Positions 61,116-64,000 of a DNA stretch of 64,000 bases are shown here, one piece after another. Location: NCBI RefSeq assembly GCF_020164585.1, contig NZ_JAIQZF010000006.1, positions 186,001 to 250,000 on the forward strand, written 5' to 3'. The notes below the pieces were generated by a model. That model searched no databases. It had not been told where the DNA came from and worked only from the letters and a program-made list of their open reading frames with translations. A program made the translations under genes and the position numbers. Source of the DNA: Psychroflexus curvus (GTDB lineage: Bacteria > Bacteroidota > Bacteroidia > Flavobacteriales > Flavobacteriaceae). How positions within the stretch are numbered: the first letter of the stretch is position 1; each line of letters begins with the position of its first letter.

Positions 61116-61146
61116 TTTGATATTCCCTTGTTTGAAACTAATTTTA
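61116..61146 (+). promoter_or_regulatory. Promoter of the aldo/keto reductase gene
   Basis: TTTG (61116-61119), exactly 19 bases, then TAATTTTA (61139-61146): the right Bacteroidetes -33/-7 spacing with the final G of the -7 box replaced by A. It ends 16 bases before the ATG. Confidence 0.6.
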
Positions 61147-61162
61147 AACAAAACACAAAATC

Positions 61163-62113
61163 ATGAAAACTTTAAAATTTAATAATGGCGATCAGCTTGA
61201 TGTTATAGGTATTGGAACTTGGAAATCCGAACCAGGCGAAGTCAAAAAAGCCGTAAAGCACGCATTAAAAATAGGATACAGGCACATAGATTGCGCAGCC
61301 ATCTATGGTAATGAAAAAGAAATAGGTGAAGCTTTTAAGGAGGTTTTTGAAGAAGGTGACATCAAAAGAAGTGATGTATTTATCACTTCTAAACTTTGGA
61401 ATAATGCCCACCGAAAAGAAGATGTAAAACCAGCTTTAGAGAATACCCTCAAAGATTTACAACTTGATTACTTAGATTTATACCTCATGCACTGGCCAGT
61501 TGCTTTTAAATCTGGTTTAGAAGGATTTCCAGAGTCCGATGATGATTTCTTATCTTTAGAAGAAGTTCCCCTTAAAGAAACATGGGAGGCTATGGTAGAT
61601 CTCAAAAACCATAATTTAGTCAAGCACGTAGGAGTTTCCAATTTCAGTCAGGATAAGCTGAATCAATTGATGAAAGATTCTGATGTGAATCCAGAAATGA
61701 ATCAGATAGAGTTGCATCCTTACTTACATCAAACCGATTTGGTGAACTTCTGTAAAGGAAATGATATTTTAGTAACCGCATATTCTCCTTTAGGTAGTCA
61801 GGACCGCACAGAAGAAATGAAAGCTGATAATGAACCAACGCTTTTAGATAATGAAGTTGTGAACGCAGTCGCTGAAAAGCATGAGGCGTCACCAGCACAA
61901 GTGCTTATAAGTTTTCATTCTGAAAGAGATGTGGTGACCATTCCAAAATCGACCAATAAAGAGAGGATTCAGGAAAATTTTGAAAGTCGAAATGTAAGTT
62001 TAGATTCAGACGATATGAAGAAACTCAGTGGTCTGGATAAGCACTACAGATACGTTAACGGAAAATTCTTTGAAACCTCTGACGGAAAGTATTCCAATAT
62101 TTTTGACGAGTAA
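61163..62113 (+). CDS. Aldo/keto reductase
   Basis: 316 residues of the AKR TIM-barrel family. Catalytic tetrad: Asp in GYRHIDCAAIYGNEKEIG with Tyr, Lys in FITSKLWN and His in YLDLYLMHWPVAF. The NADPH-binding C-terminus has IPKSTNKERIQENF. AKRs reduce aldehydes and ketones with NADPH; the particular substrate is not readable. Monocistronic, with its own promoter and terminator. Confidence 0.95.
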   Translation: MKTLKFNNGDQLDVIGIGTWKSEPGEVKKAVKHALKIGYRHIDCAAIYGNEKEIGEAFKEVFEEGDIKRSDVFITSKLWNNAHRKEDVKPALENTLKDLQLDYLDLYLMHWPVAFKSGLEGFPESDDDFLSLEEVPLKETWEAMVDLKNHNLVKHVGVSNFSQDKLNQLMKDSDVNPEMNQIELHPYLHQTDLVNFCKGNDILVTAYSPLGSQDRTEEMKADNEPTLLDNEVVNAVAEKHEASPAQVLISFHSERDVVTIPKSTNKERIQENFESRNVSLDSDDMKKLSGLDKHYRYVNGKFFETSDGKYSNIFDE

Positions 62114-62421
62114 CTGAAGAATACTGAATATGGAATAAGAAACACCAAATCTTGAATATTTTATTTCAACTTCCTCCTAATTCCTAAAACCTACCAACTC
62201 AATTACTCAAAAACTCACAAACTACTGACTACTAAATTTAGAAAATCAGAGTGAAACAACTTTTAACTAAGCTAGTTTCATTCTGATTTTTTATCAAAAA
62301 AATGGAATGTGATGCTTTAAACTTAGAGATAATTTAAATTTGACTCACGACTCACGACTCACGACTCACGACTCACGACTCACGACTCACGACTCACGAC
62401 TCACGACTCACGACTCACGAC
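62114..62421. other. Intergenic region with terminator, G-poor tract and heptamer repeats
   Basis: No supported gene. It holds a G-poor, C/T/A-biased tract (about 62160-62240), a terminator (62243-62292) and the 12-copy GACTCAC array (62342-62425). The array carries pseudo-frames on the plus strand that are only repeat translations. Confidence 0.7.
62243..62292 (+). terminator. Terminator downstream of the aldo/keto reductase gene
   Basis: AAATCAGAGTGAAAC (62243-62257) pairs with GTTTCATTCTGATTT (62275-62289) over 15 bp with one G-U pair and a 17-base loop, followed by T-run. It lies about 130 bases after the stop. Confidence 0.8.
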
Positions 62422-62425
62422 TCAC
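62342..62425. repeat. Perfect 7-bp tandem repeat, 12 copies of GACTCAC
   Basis: 84 bases of twelve uninterrupted GACTCAC units. The array extends into the miaE stop codon: the TGA at 62424-62422 is part of the last unit. Seven-base periodicity shifts the reading frame each unit, so copy-number change alters the 3' flank of miaE but not its coding sequence. Such perfect arrays are prone to slippage. Confidence 0.97.
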
Positions 62426-63006
62426 CATCCATGCACCGAAGCTCCGTCCTGGAAAGACTCCAAAATTTCAGCTTCATAATCTAGCAGCTCCGACCATTTT
62501 TGATTCACTTCATCCACATCATGGTATTGACGTGCAAATCCTAAAAACATGGTGTAATGATTGGCCTCGCTTATCATCAGTTTGCGGTAGAAACGCTTCA
62601 ATTTTTCGTCGCTCAATTCCTCAGACAATAATCTAAAACGTTCACAGCTCCTGGCTTCTATCAAGGCTGCATAGAGCAGGCGATGAGCAAGTTGCGTCTG
62701 TCGACTGCCCCCTTTAGGAAAAAAAGTCACCAGTTTTGCCACATAATCATCTTTGCGATCTCTTCCTAAAGGAATATTTTTCTCTTTCAATAAGTCATGC
62801 ACCATTTTGAAATGACTCATCTCCTCCTGCACCAGTTCTGTCATAGCCGTTACTAACTCGGTATATTCCGGAAAAGAAACAATCAAAGAAATGGCGGTAG
62901 ACGCCGCTTTTTGCTCGCAATAGGCGTGATCTATCAGGATTTCATCAATATTTTTCTCGGCGATGTTTGCCCATCGCGGATCGGTAGGTAATTTTAGTCC
63001 AAGCAT
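62422..63006 (-). CDS. miaE: tRNA-(ms2io6A37)-hydroxylase-like di-iron protein
   Basis: 194 residues of the MiaE family. Ferritin-like di-iron ligands are visible: IDHAYCEQKAAS (Glu), QEEMSHF (Glu-x2-His), LIEARSCERF (Glu) and SEANHYTMF (Glu-x2-His). MiaE hydroxylates the isopentenyl group of ms2i6A37 in tRNA. The stop codon lies in a heptamer tandem repeat. It lies 5 bases after dnaX on the minus strand, so co-transcription is likely. Confidence 0.93.
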   Translation of the reverse strand: MLGLKLPTDPRWANIAEKNIDEILIDHAYCEQKAASTAISLIVSFPEYTELVTAMTELVQEEMSHFKMVHDLLKEKNIPLGRDRKDDYVAKLVTFFPKGGSRQTQLAHRLLYAALIEARSCERFRLLSEELSDEKLKRFYRKLMISEANHYTMFLGFARQYHDVDEVNQKWSELLDYEAEILESFQDGASVHGW

Positions 63007-63011
63007 AACAT

Positions 63012-64000
63012 TTATATATCTAGATCAAAAGTCGTTCTCAACAATTCCAAATTTGGATTTTTCTCACACAATTTTTCAAATTTCTCTCGCGGTGTGTACA
63101 CGTATTTCTTTTCAGACGTATGGTTCACGGAAATGTCCAGACTTATCAGGGTATTCTGCAGTTTTTCTCTCAGATACCTCATCAAATCTCCCTGGTCCTG
63201 TATCAAATTCAGTCGCATGGAGTCGTTGGGGAGTTCCAGTTTTATCACTTTACCATCGAGTTTTGGTTGGGAGGTTCCCATGACTGAAGCCACGATTTTA
63301 CTACCATTTTCAGATAAAAGCTGGATATATTCTTTCCAGGCTTTTTGCATATCTTCTTCGGTAAATTCCGATGTCAAAACCTCTTCCTCAGGCTTATCTT
63401 TTTTCAGCTGTTCCTTCAGCCTTTTCTTCTCCTGTATGCTTTTTATAGAAAGCCCGTTCACCTTTTTAGGCGTATGCTTCAGGGAAGGCCTTATGCGTTC
63501 CTGAGGTTCTTCAACAGTATGTTTTTCTTCTGAACTTCCTGACTGTATCTCGCTGACAGGTTTTGCTTCGGTTGACTTTGCTTCGGTTGGATTTGTGTTT
63601 TTAGCTGGTGAGCTTTGCGCTTCGGTTGACTTCAGGTCAACGTCCTGAGCTGGGGAAACCTCTGAAATATTTTCTTTCACTTTATCCTCAGGTTCAACTG
63701 AAGCTTTTTCGACCGGTTTTTCTGTAGTGGGTTGAGATTGAGCTACTTCAGTAAATTGAGAAGAAGCCTCCTCCACCTCTTTGGGACTTAAGATGTGTTG
63801 CTTAGTCTTTTTTTTTTCGGTGGAGTTTGGATCGGTAAGCGAAGCTAACTTCATCAGACAAAGCTCCACATGCAAACGTTGGTTTTGACTCAATTTGTAA
63901 TTAAAATCACAGGTGTTGGCTAAATCTATTCCTTCCTGTAAAAATGTATAGGACGTCGCCTGCGACTGCTCAAAATATCTGGATTTGGTAAGTTCCCCAA
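63012..64000 (-). CDS. dnaX: DNA polymerase III subunit gamma/tau, C-terminal part (partial)
   Basis: The frame ends at 63012 and runs open to base 64000, so the N-terminal AAA+ domain lies beyond the right edge. Visible are the end of the gamma domain III (QATSYTFLQEGIDLANTCDFNYK then LSQNQRLHVELCLMKLASL), a long acidic/Ser/Pro/Thr-rich linker (about 63470-63790 in coding coordinates, with repeated STEA/STEAK units), and a C-terminal domain (about 63012-63330) with EEDMQKAWKEYIQLLSENG and YVYTPREKFEKLCEKNPNL. This layout is that of tau in Bacteroidetes. It clamps the replicative polymerase together. Confidence 0.9.
   Translation of the reverse strand, partial: GELTKSRYFEQSQATSYTFLQEGIDLANTCDFNYKLSQNQRLHVELCLMKLASLTDPNSTEKKKTKQHILSPKEVEEASSQFTEVAQSQPTTEKPVEKASVEPEDKVKENISEVSPAQDVDLKSTEAQSSPAKNTNPTEAKSTEAKPVSEIQSGSSEEKHTVEEPQERIRPSLKHTPKKVNGLSIKSIQEKKRLKEQLKKDKPEEEVLTSEFTEEDMQKAWKEYIQLLSENGSKIVASVMGTSQPKLDGKVIKLELPNDSMRLNLIQDQGDLMRYLREKLQNTLISLDISVNHTSEKKYVYTPREKFEKLCEKNPNLELLRTTFDLDI

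Noticed and set aside
62340-62636. 98-residue frame starting in the heptamer array
   Set aside because: The start is a repeat translation and the rest is the antisense of miaE.
1-64000. tRNA, rRNA, prophage or transposase genes
   Set aside because: No cloverleaf with a CCA-like end, rRNA core or integrase/transposase sequence was recognised by reading both strands; a tRNA-finder run could still reveal one.

Overview
The window looks like chromosomal DNA of a member of the Flavobacteriaceae (Bacteroidetes). Evidence: it opens with a truncated SusC/RagA-type TonB-dependent receptor; it carries families typical of the group (DUF3810, DUF5683, WbqC, MiaE, a single-chain PurL, a fused alpha/beta-hydrolase-OsmC protein, menaquinone MenA); starts lack Shine-Dalgarno sites; and about a dozen genes are preceded by the Bacteroidetes -7 box TAnnTTTG. 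The DNA is AT-rich. I see no tRNA, rRNA, CRISPR array, prophage, transposase or plasmid gene. The genus cannot be fixed from the sequence.

Layout. 1-2.2 kb: 5' part of a SusC-like receptor on the minus strand, running off the left edge. 2.6-7 kb: purL, a DUF985 cupin and a TTG-started zinc-ribbon microprotein, all minus strand. 7-7.5 kb: a gene-free stretch with imperfect palindromic repeats. 7.5-12.9 kb: a DUF3810 metalloprotease-like membrane protein and two exported amidohydrolase-like proteins. 12.9-13.1 kb: a 27-bp tandem/inverted repeat cluster and a strong terminator, followed by recG. 15.5-21.7 kb: a complete RND efflux operon (regulator, membrane fusion protein, pump, outer-membrane channel). 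22-29.5 kb: a fasciclin lipoprotein, Nudix hydrolase, thioesterase, DUF3817, galE, nnrD/E, hutH and two lipoproteins. 29.6-32.6 kb: recF, lipoprotein, DUF721 and hydrolase-OsmC, in tight minus-strand order. 32.7-38.9 kb: TPR protein, ribH, small membrane protein, mutL, two rhomboids and an EEP-family protein on the plus strand. 38.9-44.1 kb: parA-parB-DUF5683-dapB-lepB-wbqC. 44.2-50.7 kb: a dienoyl-CoA-reductase-like SDR, menA, purB, a sirtuin, a carboxypeptidase-regulatory-domain protein and a DEAD-box helicase. 50.8-57.5 kb: a tightly coupled seven-gene run (SpoIIM-like, membrane protein, DUF4129, DUF4350, MoxR, DUF58, rdgB). 57.5-61 kb: RDD and TRIC-like membrane proteins, a PPIase lipoprotein whose 5' end overlaps a CoA-type Nudix gene head to head, and an acyltransferase. 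61.1-64 kb: aldo/keto reductase, a 12-copy heptamer repeat, miaE, and the 3' part of dnaX leaving by the right edge.

Most of the window is housekeeping. Genome maintenance is represented by recG, recF, mutL, parAB, dnaX and rdgB; nucleotide, cofactor and cell-wall metabolism by purL, purB, ribH, menA, dapB and nnrD/E; envelope work by lepB, rhomboids, RND efflux and lipoproteins. The best candidate for an under-described functional unit is the MoxR-centred membrane operon at 50.8-57.5 kb with the divergent RDD/TRIC pair. Other points of interest are a cysteine-free sirtuin, a MutL without the usual endonuclease motif, a tandem amidohydrolase pair in which only one of three modules keeps its HxH, interlocked divergent promoters at 59.5 kb, and several intergenic repeat families.
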